A stretch of 13,266 bases of DNA from JBFKPQ01 sp041628225. Its GTDB lineage: Bacteria; Actinomycetota; Acidimicrobiia; Spongiisociales; JAENVV01. Positions 1 to 6,316 of the stretch are shown piece by piece. The stretch spans positions 1 through 13,266 of the forward strand of contig JBFKPQ010000060.1 in assembly GCA_041628225.1 (NCBI GenBank), read 5' to 3'. The position numbers and the translations under genes were made by a program. The notes beneath the pieces were generated by a model. It searched no databases and was not told the origin of the DNA. It saw only the letters and a list, made by a program, of their open reading frames with translations. Position 1 is the first letter of the stretch, and the number at the start of each line of letters is the position of its first letter.

Positions 1-1
1 C

Positions 2-46
2 GGCCAGACCAAGCAGTTCGAATTCGTGTCCTACGCCGGCGGCTGA
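2..46 (+). CDS. C-terminal end of a rightward gene (partial, cut by window edge)
   Basis: Reading from base 2 gives the last 14 codons of a protein (GQTKQFEFVSYAGG) and a TGA stop at 44-46. Nearly every codon ends in G or C, as in the real genes of this window, and the composition is protein-like, so this is probably a true C-terminus. Its last 16 bases overlap the 3' end of the leftward gene that ends at 31. Too little is present to name a family. Confidence 0.5.
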   Translation, partial: GQTKQFEFVSYAGG

Positions 47-771
47 CCGAGCGTCCTGGCGACGTCCGTCACGAAGTCCCGATCCAGGGACGTGGTGCGT
101 AGTTTCGTGCGCCGGTCGAGTTCGGCGACGGTGGCCTGGAGCACCTCGTCGACTTCCAGGGCGGCGGCCATCGAGATGTCTCCGGTCGCAGACGGCAAGA
201 AGGAGAGACCGAGCGCGGCGTAGACGGGGTCGAGAACTGCGTTGATCCGTTCGGCGCCTGCCACGACGATGACGCCGCCGACGTGCGCTGCGCCGCGGAT
301 GATCCGCTGGCCGACCCCGATCACCTTTCGGGCTCCTCCGAGGTTGATGGAGTGTCGGCCCGGGCAGTATTCGCCGGGGACCTCACCGACGCGAGCGTCG
401 AGCCCGAGCGAGCGCAGCGAGGCGACGAGGGTCTCGGTCAGCCACTCGAAACGGTCGGTGACACCGCGGCGCGGGTCGTCGATCGGTGACGCCCACGAAA
501 AGGCGAGGGTGCCGTCATGGAAGATGGCGGCTCTGCCGCCCGCCAACCGTTCGACGGCTGCGAACCCCGCTCGGCGGGCGGCGATCCGCGCGTCGACATA
601 TCCAGGGTGACGCGTGTCCTGGCGGCCGAAGGCGACGACGTCGGCAGGCCGATACAGGCGGAACGTGGCGGCCCGGCGCCCCGCCGCCACGTCTTCCAGG
701 ATCGCGCGCGAGATGGCCGTGTCGAGTTCGGGCGGCTGCGTGAATCCATCGAGGATCAGGTCGAGTTGCAC
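31..771 (-). CDS. Lipoate-protein ligase / octanoyltransferase family protein (BPL/LplA/LipB fold)
   Basis: This 246-residue single-domain protein belongs to the biotin/lipoate acyltransferase superfamily, which attaches or transfers lipoyl or octanoyl groups onto lysines of 2-oxoacid dehydrogenase and glycine-cleavage carrier domains in the cytoplasm. Visible motifs are RLAGGR at residues 75-80 followed by HDGTLAFSW (the family's RRxGGG...H.xGNL.xS signature), EYCPG at 134-138, and the conserved lysine K149 ahead of GVGQR (152-156), which normally contacts the acyl-adenylate. There is no LplA C-terminal accessory domain. Cys136 in the CPG motif lies about where LipL-type acyl-thioester enzymes carry their catalytic cysteine, so ATP-dependent ligase and octanoyl/amidotransferase activities both remain possible. 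The GTG start at 771 is supported by a -10 like box (TAGACC) 7 nt upstream and no clear Shine-Dalgarno sequence. The gene is divergent from the lipoprotein gene at 872. Confidence 0.85.
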   Translation of the reverse strand: MQLDLILDGFTQPPELDTAISRAILEDVAAGRRAATFRLYRPADVVAFGRQDTRHPGYVDARIAARRAGFAAVERLAGGRAAIFHDGTLAFSWASPIDDPRRGVTDRFEWLTETLVASLRSLGLDARVGEVPGEYCPGRHSINLGGARKVIGVGQRIIRGAAHVGGVIVVAGAERINAVLDPVYAALGLSFLPSATGDISMAAALEVDEVLQATVAELDRRTKLRTTSLDRDFVTDVARTLGQPPA

Positions 772-778
772 ATCTCGT

Positions 779-784
779 GGTCTA
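779..784 (-). promoter_or_regulatory. Putative -10 box (TAGACC) of a leaderless promoter for the lipoyl-transferase gene
   Basis: On the minus strand TAGACC is followed by 7 nt and then the GTG start at 771. This resembles the actinobacterial TANNNT -10 consensus except for its last base. The spacing puts the transcription start at or next to the start codon, which implies a leaderless mRNA. No convincing -35 was found. The same arrangement recurs before six other starts in the window. Confidence 0.4.
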
Positions 785-860
785 GCGGGAACTCTCGGGC
801 TCCGCGTTTCGTCTCAATAGGTGTCGGGTAGAGGCGGGCTAACGTGGTCCGTTCGTTTAC

Positions 861-865
861 GGAGG
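861..865 (+). promoter_or_regulatory. Shine-Dalgarno GGAGG deciding the lipoprotein start
   Basis: GGAGG lies 6 nt before GTG 872 (and 3 nt before an in-frame GTG at 869). This favours 872 over the longer open frame beginning at 821, which would put extra charged residues before the signal peptide. A possible -10 (TAACGT, 840-845) lies 15 nt upstream, consistent with a short leader. Confidence 0.6.
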
Positions 866-871
866 TTTGTG

Positions 872-1621
872 GTGCCTCGTCGCTTCGTCGGTTCGCTCCT
901 CGGGCTGGTGCTCGTGGTGTCGGCGTGTGGCGACGCGCCCTTGTCCGGCCTCGGAAACGCCTCGGAATGGATCGGCGAGCCGAACACCACGGTGGCGGTG
1001 CAGGTGACGGCTCCGATCGAGGTTTCGCCGCTCCGATCGGTCACCGAGGCCGCGTGGTTCAACGAACCGGCTGCGGTGTTGCCGTCCGACCCGGATGCCG
1101 TGGTCGAGGCGGTCTGGAGCCGCTCCAACGGGACCGATGCGTTCGTGCAGGCCGCACCGAACGAGATCGCCGCGGCGCTGCCGGGGCTCTTGTTCCCGGG
1201 TCAGGTGCCCGCCGAGACGCAGCACATCACCAGCCAGCTCGTCTTCTCGACCAGGACCGGAACGCTCGCCTCCACGCTCGTCGCCGCATTCGGACTGTGG
1301 TCGCGTGAGCCGTACACGACGAGCTATTCGGTGAGTCAGCTCGCCGTGCTGCGCGTCGCACGCGACAGCACCTTTCCCGACGTCGAGTTGGGTGACGCCA
1401 CCGAGGGGTGCGGGCGATTCGGGAACCGGTCGGATCTCACGTCGTGTGAACGTGTCGTCGTAGCCGACACCAACGCGTGGTGGGTCGACACGCTCGATGG
1501 TTCCACACTGATCTGGTACGCGGATGGCTATCGATACGAGTACTTCGATCGGGCCAGGGTGGGACGGGAGGTCGTCGAAGACATCGTGCGATCACAGGTG
1601 GCGCTCGCCGCGATGGGCTGA
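872..1621 (+). CDS. Putative lipoprotein of unknown function
   Basis: The protein has 249 residues from GTG 872. It begins with a short basic stretch (PRR), a hydrophobic run at about residues 6-17, and a lipobox VVSAC with Cys19 as the predicted lipidated residue. It should therefore be exported, cleaved by signal peptidase II and anchored on the outer face of the membrane. The mature part is soluble-looking, rich in aromatic residues near the C-terminus (NAWWVDT, WYADGYRYEYF), and has two further cysteines, C180 and C192, that could form a disulfide. I do not recognise a family. It is followed 33 nt later by an ABC exporter that has its own putative promoter, so co-transcription is possible but not required. 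Confidence 0.75.
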   Translation: MPRRFVGSLLGLVLVVSACGDAPLSGLGNASEWIGEPNTTVAVQVTAPIEVSPLRSVTEAAWFNEPAAVLPSDPDAVVEAVWSRSNGTDAFVQAAPNEIAAALPGLLFPGQVPAETQHITSQLVFSTRTGTLASTLVAAFGLWSREPYTTSYSVSQLAVLRVARDSTFPDVELGDATEGCGRFGNRSDLTSCERVVVADTNAWWVDTLDGSTLIWYADGYRYEYFDRARVGREVVEDIVRSQVALAAMG

Positions 1622-1640
1622 GTTAGGCGGCCTTCGGCGA

Positions 1641-1646
1641 TAGGCT
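1641..1646 (+). promoter_or_regulatory. Putative -10 box (TAGGCT), leaderless promoter of the ABC exporter
   Basis: TAGGCT is followed by 8 nt and then ATG 1655, with no Shine-Dalgarno sequence between. CTGAGT at 1618-1623, with a 17-nt spacer, is a weak -35 candidate. The match and spacing fit an actinobacterial leaderless promoter located just after the stop codon of the upstream lipoprotein gene. Confidence 0.5.
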
Positions 1647-1654
1647 GAAGCCCC

Positions 1655-3559
1655 ATGTTCCACGGTGGCGGCTGGTACGCCCGCATCCAATACGACGAAG
1701 AGCAGGACCGTCCCGCGGTCGACCGCTCTCTCCTCAGGCGTGTCTTTGCGTACGGGCGACCGTACGTGGCGCTGATGGCCGGCGTGTTGGTGACGATCTT
1801 CATCGTGTCCGGCCTGGCGGTGCTGCCGCCGATCCTCACCCGTGAACTCATCGACGTGGCGATCCCCGAGGCCGACATCCGTCTGCTCACGCTGCTCGGT
1901 CTCGGCATGATCGCGGTGCCTTTCATCAGTGCCCTCGTCGGCGGCGTGCAGCGCTGGCTGTCGGCACGGGCCGGTGAGGGCATCATCTACGACTTGCGGC
2001 GCCAGGCCTACGCTCACCTGCAAGCGATGTCGCTGCGGTTCTTCACCGCCACCCGCACCGGTGAACTCATCTCTCGGCTCAACACCGATGTGGTGGGAGC
2101 CCAGCAGGCGATCACCGGCACATTCGTGACCATCGTGTCGAATGTCGTGTCGGTCGCCGTGATCCTGGCGGTGATGGTGCAGACCGAATGGCGGCTGACG
2201 CTGTTGGCGGTGGCAGCCCTGCCCCTCTTCGTGTTCCCGGCGCGACGGGTGGCCCGCGTGTTGCGACGCGTCACGCAACAGCAGATGGAACACAATGCGG
2301 CGATGTCGGCCATTCTGCAGGAGACGTTCAACGTGAGCGGCGCCCTCCTCGTGAAGCTGTTCAATCGTTCGGAGGCCGAGCAGACCAAATTCGCCTCCGA
2401 AGCCGCCCACGTGCGCGACCTCGGGGTGCGTCGGGCGCTCATCGGACGATGGTTCTTCGCCGCCTTGGGTCTCGTCAGCGCCGTCGGTACCGCCGCCGTC
2501 TTCTGGGTCGGGGGTTGGTTGGTGATCAGGAATGTGATCACCCTCGGGGACGTGGTCATGTTCTCGGCGCTGACCGGACAGTTGTACGGCCCGCTGTCTG
2601 CGCTGTCGAATGCGCGCGTCGAGTTCGCCACGTCGCTCGTGAGCTTCGAGCGGGTATTCGAGGTGCTCGACCTCCCCGTGGACATCACCGAAGCGGCCGA
2701 TCCAACGCACCTGTCAGACATTGCCGGGTCGATCGAGTTCGACGCCGTGTCGTTCCGATACGAGGGCGAGGGACCGGCCGGGCTCGAACAGGTCAAGCGG
2801 TTCCGAGCCTGGGGTCACGGCGAGGCGGGCGGCCCCCAAGCCGAGCCGATGGCGTCGGGTCGCGAATGGGCCATCGAGGACGTCTCGTTCACCATCGCGC
2901 CTGGCGAGATGGTGGCGCTCGTCGGCCCATCGGGAGCCGGCAAGACGACGATCTCGTATCTCGTCCCTCGTCTCTACGACGTCGACCTCGGTGCGGTCCG
3001 GATCGACGGGCACGATGTTCGCCAGCTGACGCTGGGCACGCTCGGCGAAGGCATCGGTGTCGTCACACAGGAGAGCTACCTGTTCCACGACACGATCGCC
3101 GCCAACCTGCGATACGCCAGGCCCGACGCCACGGACGCCGACCTCGAGGCGGCGGCACGGGCCGCCAACATCCACGAATTCATCGCCTCGTTGCCGAGCG
3201 GATACGACACCGTGGTCGGCGAGCGCGGCTACCGGTTGTCGGGCGGCGAAAAGCAACGGTTGGCCATCGCTCGCGTCATTCTGAAGGACCCGAGCATCCT
3301 GATCCTCGACGAAGCGACGTCGCATCTCGACTCGCAGTCCGAGGCGCTCATCCAGGATGCGCTCGAGCACGTGATGGAGGGCAGGACCTCGCTGGTCATC
3401 GCCCACCGACTGTCGACCGTGCTCGCTGCGGATCGGATTCTGGTGTTGGACGGCGGTCGTCTGGTCGAGTCCGGATCCCACGCCGAACTCGTCGGGACCG
3501 GTGGACTGTACGCAACACTGTACGAAACCCAGTTCCGATTCGAGGCCGCCGCGACGTGA
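1655..3559 (+). CDS. ABC exporter half-transporter, fused permease and ATPase
   Basis: This 634-residue protein has the full type IV exporter layout (MsbA/LmrA-like): a transmembrane domain with about six helices (roughly 38-60, 76-98, 156-176, 181-198, 265-290, 297-315) followed by an ATPase domain. ATPase motifs are all intact: A-loop Tyr369, Walker A GPSGAGKTT 424-432, Q-loop Gln472, signature LSGGEKQ 528-534, Walker B ILILDEA 548-554 and H-loop His584. It should work as a dimer in the membrane and export a lipid, drug or peptide; the substrate cannot be read from sequence. About 34 residues (371-404) are inserted between the A-loop and the next strand. From memory, related actinobacterial exporters carry an insert at the same place, so it is probably a subfamily trait. 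The N-terminus (MFHGGGWYARIQYDEE) also resembles that subfamily and supports ATG 1655. The stop overlaps the next start (GTGA). Confidence 0.95.
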   Translation: MFHGGGWYARIQYDEEQDRPAVDRSLLRRVFAYGRPYVALMAGVLVTIFIVSGLAVLPPILTRELIDVAIPEADIRLLTLLGLGMIAVPFISALVGGVQRWLSARAGEGIIYDLRRQAYAHLQAMSLRFFTATRTGELISRLNTDVVGAQQAITGTFVTIVSNVVSVAVILAVMVQTEWRLTLLAVAALPLFVFPARRVARVLRRVTQQQMEHNAAMSAILQETFNVSGALLVKLFNRSEAEQTKFASEAAHVRDLGVRRALIGRWFFAALGLVSAVGTAAVFWVGGWLVIRNVITLGDVVMFSALTGQLYGPLSALSNARVEFATSLVSFERVFEVLDLPVDITEAADPTHLSDIAGSIEFDAVSFRYEGEGPAGLEQVKRFRAWGHGEAGGPQAEPMASGREWAIEDVSFTIAPGEMVALVGPSGAGKTTISYLVPRLYDVDLGAVRIDGHDVRQLTLGTLGEGIGVVTQESYLFHDTIAANLRYARPDATDADLEAAARAANIHEFIASLPSGYDTVVGERGYRLSGGEKQRLAIARVILKDPSILILDEATSHLDSQSEALIQDALEHVMEGRTSLVIAHRLSTVLAADRILVLDGGRLVESGSHAELVGTGGLYATLYETQFRFEAAAT

Positions 3560-4467
3560 TCGGTCCTCCCGAGGTCGAGGCCGCCGGGAATCGCATCGCC
3601 GAATGGGTCCGGCACACCCCGACGATGGCGCTGCGGACCCCGGCGGGCGCCGAAGTGTGGCTGAAGCTGGAGCTGTTGCAGCACACCGGCTCGTTCAAGC
3701 CGCGAGGCGCGTTCTCGTCGCTGCTCGCCGACCCTCCGGACCGGGTGGTAGCCGCCTCAGGCGGCAATCACGGGCTGGCGGTCGCGTTCGCCGCCGGTCG
3801 GTTGGACCTGCCGGCCGAGATCTTCGTGCCGGAGCTGATCTCGGTGACGAAGCTGGAGCGCCTCCGCGCGGTGGGCGCATCGGTGACCGTCGTCCCGGGC
3901 GTCTATGCGGATGCGCTGCGGGCGGCCGAGCGGCGGGCGGCCGAAACGGGGGCGCGGTCGGTCCACGCCTACGACGACGACTTCGTCATGGCCGGCCAGG
4001 GGACCGTGGGACGCGAGTTGGAGCACGACGCCGGAACGTTCGACACGGTGCTGGTGTCGGTGGGCGGCGGAGGTCTGGCAGCCGGGATCTCCGCGTGGTT
4101 CACGGACCGGTCGCGGATCGTGGGCGTCGAAACACCCGGTACGCGCACGTGGGCCGCGGCGTTGCAGGCAGGTCGACCGGTACACGTCGATGTATCGGGA
4201 CCTGCGGCTGATGCACTCGGCGCCTCACAGTTGGGTGACGGTCCGTTCGAACAGTTGTGCGCCTGGAGGGCGGGTTCGATCGTGGTCGACGATGCCGCGG
4301 TGCTGGCCGCGCAGCGTCACGCCTGGAGCGAGTTGCGGTTGATCGTCGAACCCGGTGGCGCCACGGCCCTGGCTGCGGTGCTGAGCGGCGCGTACCTACC
4401 GGCGGAGGGCGAACGGGTCGCGGTGATCGTTTGTGGCTCCAACGCCGACCCGGCAACAATCGTCTAG
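3556..4467 (+). CDS. Threonine/serine dehydratase-like PLP enzyme (fold-type II)
   Basis: This 303-residue enzyme is of the threonine/serine dehydratase family, which uses pyridoxal phosphate to deaminate threonine or serine to 2-oxobutyrate or pyruvate. Landmarks are GSFKPRGA with the Schiff-base lysine Lys48, SGGNHG at 68-73 (substrate and PLP-ring contact), the phosphate-binding glycine loop GGGGL at 170-174, and CGSN at 293-296 near the pyridine nitrogen. There is no C-terminal ACT domain, so it is more like a catabolic or racemase-type member than an isoleucine-regulated IlvA. The frame stays open far upstream on the exporter's other frame, but the GTG at 3556 overlaps the exporter stop as GTGA and gives the normal N-terminus before the HTPTM motif. 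The overlap suggests translational coupling. Exact substrate is undetermined; serine racemase-like activity cannot be excluded. Confidence 0.9.
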   Translation: MIGPPEVEAAGNRIAEWVRHTPTMALRTPAGAEVWLKLELLQHTGSFKPRGAFSSLLADPPDRVVAASGGNHGLAVAFAAGRLDLPAEIFVPELISVTKLERLRAVGASVTVVPGVYADALRAAERRAAETGARSVHAYDDDFVMAGQGTVGRELEHDAGTFDTVLVSVGGGGLAAGISAWFTDRSRIVGVETPGTRTWAAALQAGRPVHVDVSGPAADALGASQLGDGPFEQLCAWRAGSIVVDDAAVLAAQRHAWSELRLIVEPGGATALAAVLSGAYLPAEGERVAVIVCGSNADPATIV

Positions 4468-4518
4468 ACGTGCGACTCGCCGGATCCGAGCCGCGGCCGG
4501 CCGTCGTCGCTCGTCGAC

Positions 4519-4890
4519 CTAGGCGAGATTGGCTGCCAACACCGGGTCGGTCGGAGCCAGCAGGAGGTGTCCGTCGGCGTCCTTTGTCGCCCACAGATCG
4601 GGATGGACTTCCAACCACAGCCCCTCTGTCAGCAGATCGAGACCGGCGCGATGGCGGCGCCCTGGCGCCTCGTATACGAGGACCTTCGGCGCTGGCGTGC
4701 CGATGGCGGCGTACCGGCCGATGAGATCGAACTGGCCGAATACGGCCGCCATGCCCTCGGCGGCGTCGATCGGCCGGCCGGCCTGATTCCACCATTCGAC
4801 GGCTCCGCAGTCGGTACAGGCCACGACGGCGACTCGCCCGATGGTTCGGGGCTGATGCCGGCAACTGGTGAGTGCTTCTCTCATGAGCAT
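4519..4890 (-). CDS. Conserved-looking small protein of unknown function
   Basis: The protein has 123 residues and no signal peptide or membrane segment. Near the N-terminus it has Cys10-x-His12 and then Cys25-x-x-Cys28 in the sequence ACTDCGAVEWW, which could form a small zinc site or half of a zinc ribbon. The middle contains PKVLVYEAP, and the end (WLEVHPDLWATKDADGHLLLAP) looks like paired beta strands. The frame has strong G/C third-position bias on this strand. The start may be ATG 4890 or ATG 4884; neither has a good Shine-Dalgarno sequence. It lies head to head with the DUF1697 gene across 50 bp and tail to tail with the dehydratase across 51 bp. I do not recognise a family. Confidence 0.65.
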   Translation of the reverse strand: MLMREALTSCRHQPRTIGRVAVVACTDCGAVEWWNQAGRPIDAAEGMAAVFGQFDLIGRYAAIGTPAPKVLVYEAPGRRHRAGLDLLTEGLWLEVHPDLWATKDADGHLLLAPTDPVLAANLA

Positions 4891-4927
4891 CAGGATGGCA
4901 TCTGGCTGTGACAGATTCTGCGCGCCG

Positions 4928-4933
4928 TAGGCT
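4928..4933 (+). promoter_or_regulatory. Putative -10 box (TAGGCT), leaderless promoter of the DUF1697 gene
   Basis: TAGGCT is followed by 7 nt and then ATG 4941. TGTGACA at 4907-4913 is a -35 like sequence, although the spacer is a little short. No Shine-Dalgarno sequence is present, so a leaderless transcript is likely. This supports the ATG at 4941 over the in-frame upstream ATG at 4908, which would lie in or before the promoter. Confidence 0.5.
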
Positions 4934-4940
4934 GGTGGCC

Positions 4941-5462
4941 ATGAAGCCGTGGATTGGACTGGTGCGGGGCATCAATGTGGGCGGACGGAACCAGCTGCCG
5001 ATGGCAGGGCTCATCGCCGCCTTCGAGGCCGCCGGGTGTACCGATGTGCGGACCTACATCCAGAGCGGGAACGTCGTGTTCCGACCGCCGTCGGCCGGCG
5101 TGGTCGCCGACACGATCCTCGATGGCATCGAACGTTCCCACGGTTTCCGTCCGCAGCTCCAGCTGTTTCCGCTCCAGCGCCTCACACAGGCGCTGGAGAC
5201 CAATCCCTTTCCGGTCGACGACCCGAAGGCCGTCCATCTGTTTTTCCTCACCGGCGAAGCGCCGGCCGGCGACGTGCTCGACGACCTCCTCGCCGATACG
5301 GAGGACTATCACATGGCCGGCTCGGTCGTGTACCTCCACGCGCCCGACGGCGTCGGCCGGTCGAAGTTCATGGCACGGTTCGAGTCGGCGACCGGATGCT
5401 CGGCGACGGCTCGCAATTGGCGGACCGTCACGAAGCTCGCCGACCTGGCCGGCGATGCGTAG
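4941..5462 (+). CDS. DUF1697 family protein
   Basis: The protein has 173 residues from ATG 4941 and is recognisable from the N-terminal LVRGINVGG (residues 7-15), the YIQSGNVVF block at 39-47, NPFP at 88-91, VGRSKF at 138-143 and the C-terminal TARNWRTVTKL block at 156-166. These are the signature blocks of DUF1697, a widespread family of cytoplasmic proteins of about 170-180 residues with no established biochemical role. Length and block order are normal. The start was chosen because DUF1697 proteins begin a few residues before the LRGINVGG motif and because a -10 box lies 7 nt upstream. Transcription should end at the hairpin 16 nt after the stop. Confidence 0.93.
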   Translation: MKPWIGLVRGINVGGRNQLPMAGLIAAFEAAGCTDVRTYIQSGNVVFRPPSAGVVADTILDGIERSHGFRPQLQLFPLQRLTQALETNPFPVDDPKAVHLFFLTGEAPAGDVLDDLLADTEDYHMAGSVVYLHAPDGVGRSKFMARFESATGCSATARNWRTVTKLADLAGDA

Positions 5463-5477
5463 TTGTGTGCCAACGCG

Positions 5478-5503
5478 CATGAGGCCCCCGAAGGGGCCTC
5501 ATG
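5478..5503. terminator. Strong GC-rich hairpin, probable bidirectional terminator
   Basis: An 11-bp perfect stem (5478-5488 with 5493-5503, core GAGGCCCC / GGGGCCTC) closes a CGAA tetraloop. It sits 15 nt after the DUF1697 stop and 22 nt after the stop of the leftward 71-residue gene, the right place to serve both convergent genes. No T-run follows on either side, which is common for actinobacterial terminators. Confidence 0.8.
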
Positions 5504-5525
5504 GGTCAGGAGTTGCGTTTGGGGG

Positions 5526-5741
5526 TCAGGACCAGGAAGAACCAAAGGTGCTGAAACGCTGGAAGGCACGCTGCGACCACGACGACCCGGCTTCCACCGT
5601 GTGCTCCGTCTGATCTGCCGCAGCCACGTGATAGGCGGTCGAGAAGCTGGCCGTCACCGCTCCCACGGCGAGAACCAGCAGGAGTGCTGCCGCGACGATG
5701 CGTCGCTTTCCGTTGTCCCAAGCCAATCCGAAGGAGGCCAT
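5526..5741 (-). CDS. Small exported or membrane-anchored peptide with repeated GSSWS motif
   Basis: This is a 71-residue protein. The N-terminus is short, followed by GKRR (11-14) and a hydrophobic segment at about 15-35, then a 35-residue hydrophilic tail. It should be a single-pass anchored or signal-peptide-cleaved peptide (a possible cleavage lies near VAAA-D at 39-43). The tail contains GSSWS twice, at 52-56 and at the extreme C-terminus 67-71, separated by QRAFQRFSTF. The two copies use different codons, so the repeat is kept at protein level. The start at 5741 is well supported by AAAGGA six nt upstream. Downstream it is closed by the shared hairpin. It is divergent from the lipoprotein at 5854. 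No family was recognised; the overlapping longer frame reading to 5817 lacks a start signal and is treated as a shadow. Confidence 0.7.
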   Translation of the reverse strand: MASFGLAWDNGKRRIVAAALLLVLAVGAVTASFSTAYHVAAADQTEHTVEAGSSWSQRAFQRFSTFGSSWS

Positions 5742-5747
5742 GTTCGG

Positions 5748-5753
5748 TCCTTT
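5748..5753 (-). promoter_or_regulatory. Shine-Dalgarno AAAGGA for the 71-residue peptide
   Basis: On the minus strand AAAGGA is followed by 6 nt (ccgaac) and then ATG 5741. It fixes the start of this small gene and is the main reason to accept it as real. Confidence 0.65.
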
Positions 5754-5818
5754 CTGTCCGATGGCTTGATATCGGCGAAGTCGCGATTTTCCTGCGTATC
5801 AACCTCGGCGCGATCACG

Positions 5819-5830
5819 GTGACTAGTCAC
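5819..5830. promoter_or_regulatory. Perfect 12-bp palindrome GTGACTAGTCAC, candidate operator
   Basis: The palindrome lies in the 112-bp divergent gap between the 71-residue peptide and the lipoprotein. Its left half (GTGACT, 5819-5824) falls at the -35 position of the downstream TAGGCT box with a 16-nt spacer. It could be an operator for a dimeric regulator, or merely a chance palindrome that overlaps the -35. Confidence 0.35.
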
Positions 5831-5840
5831 TCGCCGTCGG

Positions 5841-5846
5841 TAGGCT
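5841..5846 (+). promoter_or_regulatory. Putative -10 box (TAGGCT), leaderless promoter of the small lipoprotein
   Basis: TAGGCT is followed by 7 nt and then ATG 5854. A -35 like GTGACT at 5819-5824 gives a 16-nt spacer, the best complete promoter of this type in the window. There is no Shine-Dalgarno sequence. It probably starts transcription of the rightward gene cluster that follows. Confidence 0.55.
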
Positions 5847-5853
5847 GCGGGCG

Positions 5854-6279
5854 ATGATGCGCCCTCTCCTGGCGACGCTGGTCGTGCTGGCGGCGTGCTC
5901 GGCGCCACCCGACGCCGGATCGTCTACGGCGGTTCCGACGAGCGTCCCATCCGAGATCGAGGTGACGTCGAACGCGGCCGGCGGCTGCGCGCACGTGACG
6001 GCTGTCGAGATCACCGAGACGGGTCCCGACGAGTACCGGTTCGACGTCACCGTTCGATCCGACGATCGCGGCTGGGACAAGTATGCCGATCTCTGGACGG
6101 TCGCGACCGTCGACGGCATCGTACTGGGGGAGCGGGTCCTGACCCACCCGCACGACAACGAGCAGCCGTTCACTCGGTCGCTGTCGGGGGTGACCGTTTC
6201 AGTCGACGAAGTGATCGTGGCGGCCCGCGACTCGGTGCTCGGCTTCTGCGGGGATACCGTGACGATGGAACTCCCGTGA
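5854..6279 (+). CDS. Small lipoprotein with HPHxxEQPFTRSLSG motif
   Basis: The protein has 141 residues (ATG 5854; a second ATG follows directly). The signal peptide ends in a lipobox LAAC with Cys15 as the predicted lipidated residue. A low-complexity linker rich in Ser, Pro, Thr and Val runs to about residue 35, followed by a compact beta-rich domain. Two more cysteines, C45 and C132, bracket this domain and could form a disulfide. The stretch containing GWDKYADLW (73-81) and HPHDNEQPFTRSLSGV (98-113) resembles a conserved set of bacterial secreted proteins of unknown function that I recall from several phyla. No biochemical role is known to me. It is followed 37 nt later by the UspA-like gene and may share its transcript. 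Confidence 0.8.
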   Translation: MMRPLLATLVVLAACSAPPDAGSSTAVPTSVPSEIEVTSNAAGGCAHVTAVEITETGPDEYRFDVTVRSDDRGWDKYADLWTVATVDGIVLGERVLTHPHDNEQPFTRSLSGVTVSVDEVIVAARDSVLGFCGDTVTMELP

Positions 6280-6304
6280 CCACGCGCAGGTGACGGCACC
6301 GCTC

Positions 6305-6310
6305 TAACCT
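6305..6310 (+). promoter_or_regulatory. Putative -10 box (TAACCT) before the UspA-like gene
   Basis: TAACCT is followed by 6 nt and then GTG 6317, again with no Shine-Dalgarno sequence. It fits TANNNT and the leaderless spacing seen elsewhere in the window. No -35 was found at the expected place. Confidence 0.35.
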
Positions 6311-6316
6311 GACCAG

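Noticed and set aside
1592..2710. 372-codon minus-strand frame opposite the ABC exporter.
   Set aside because: His/Arg/Glu-rich translation with no motif, opposite a gene with complete ABC signatures; a codon-bias shadow.
2188..3555. Upstream extension of the dehydratase frame through the exporter gene.
   Set aside because: The translation before 3556 is Arg/Gly-rich shadow of the exporter; homology to dehydratases begins just after GTG 3556.
4494..4503. Palindrome CGGCCGGCCG between the dehydratase and the 123-residue gene.
   Set aside because: It has no loop to form a hairpin and is common in GC-rich DNA; not called a terminator.
5506..5817. Alternative minus-strand frame overlapping the 71-residue peptide.
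   Set aside because: Arg/Gly/Ser-rich, no ribosome site, while the 71-residue frame has AAAGGA and a clean hydrophobic segment.
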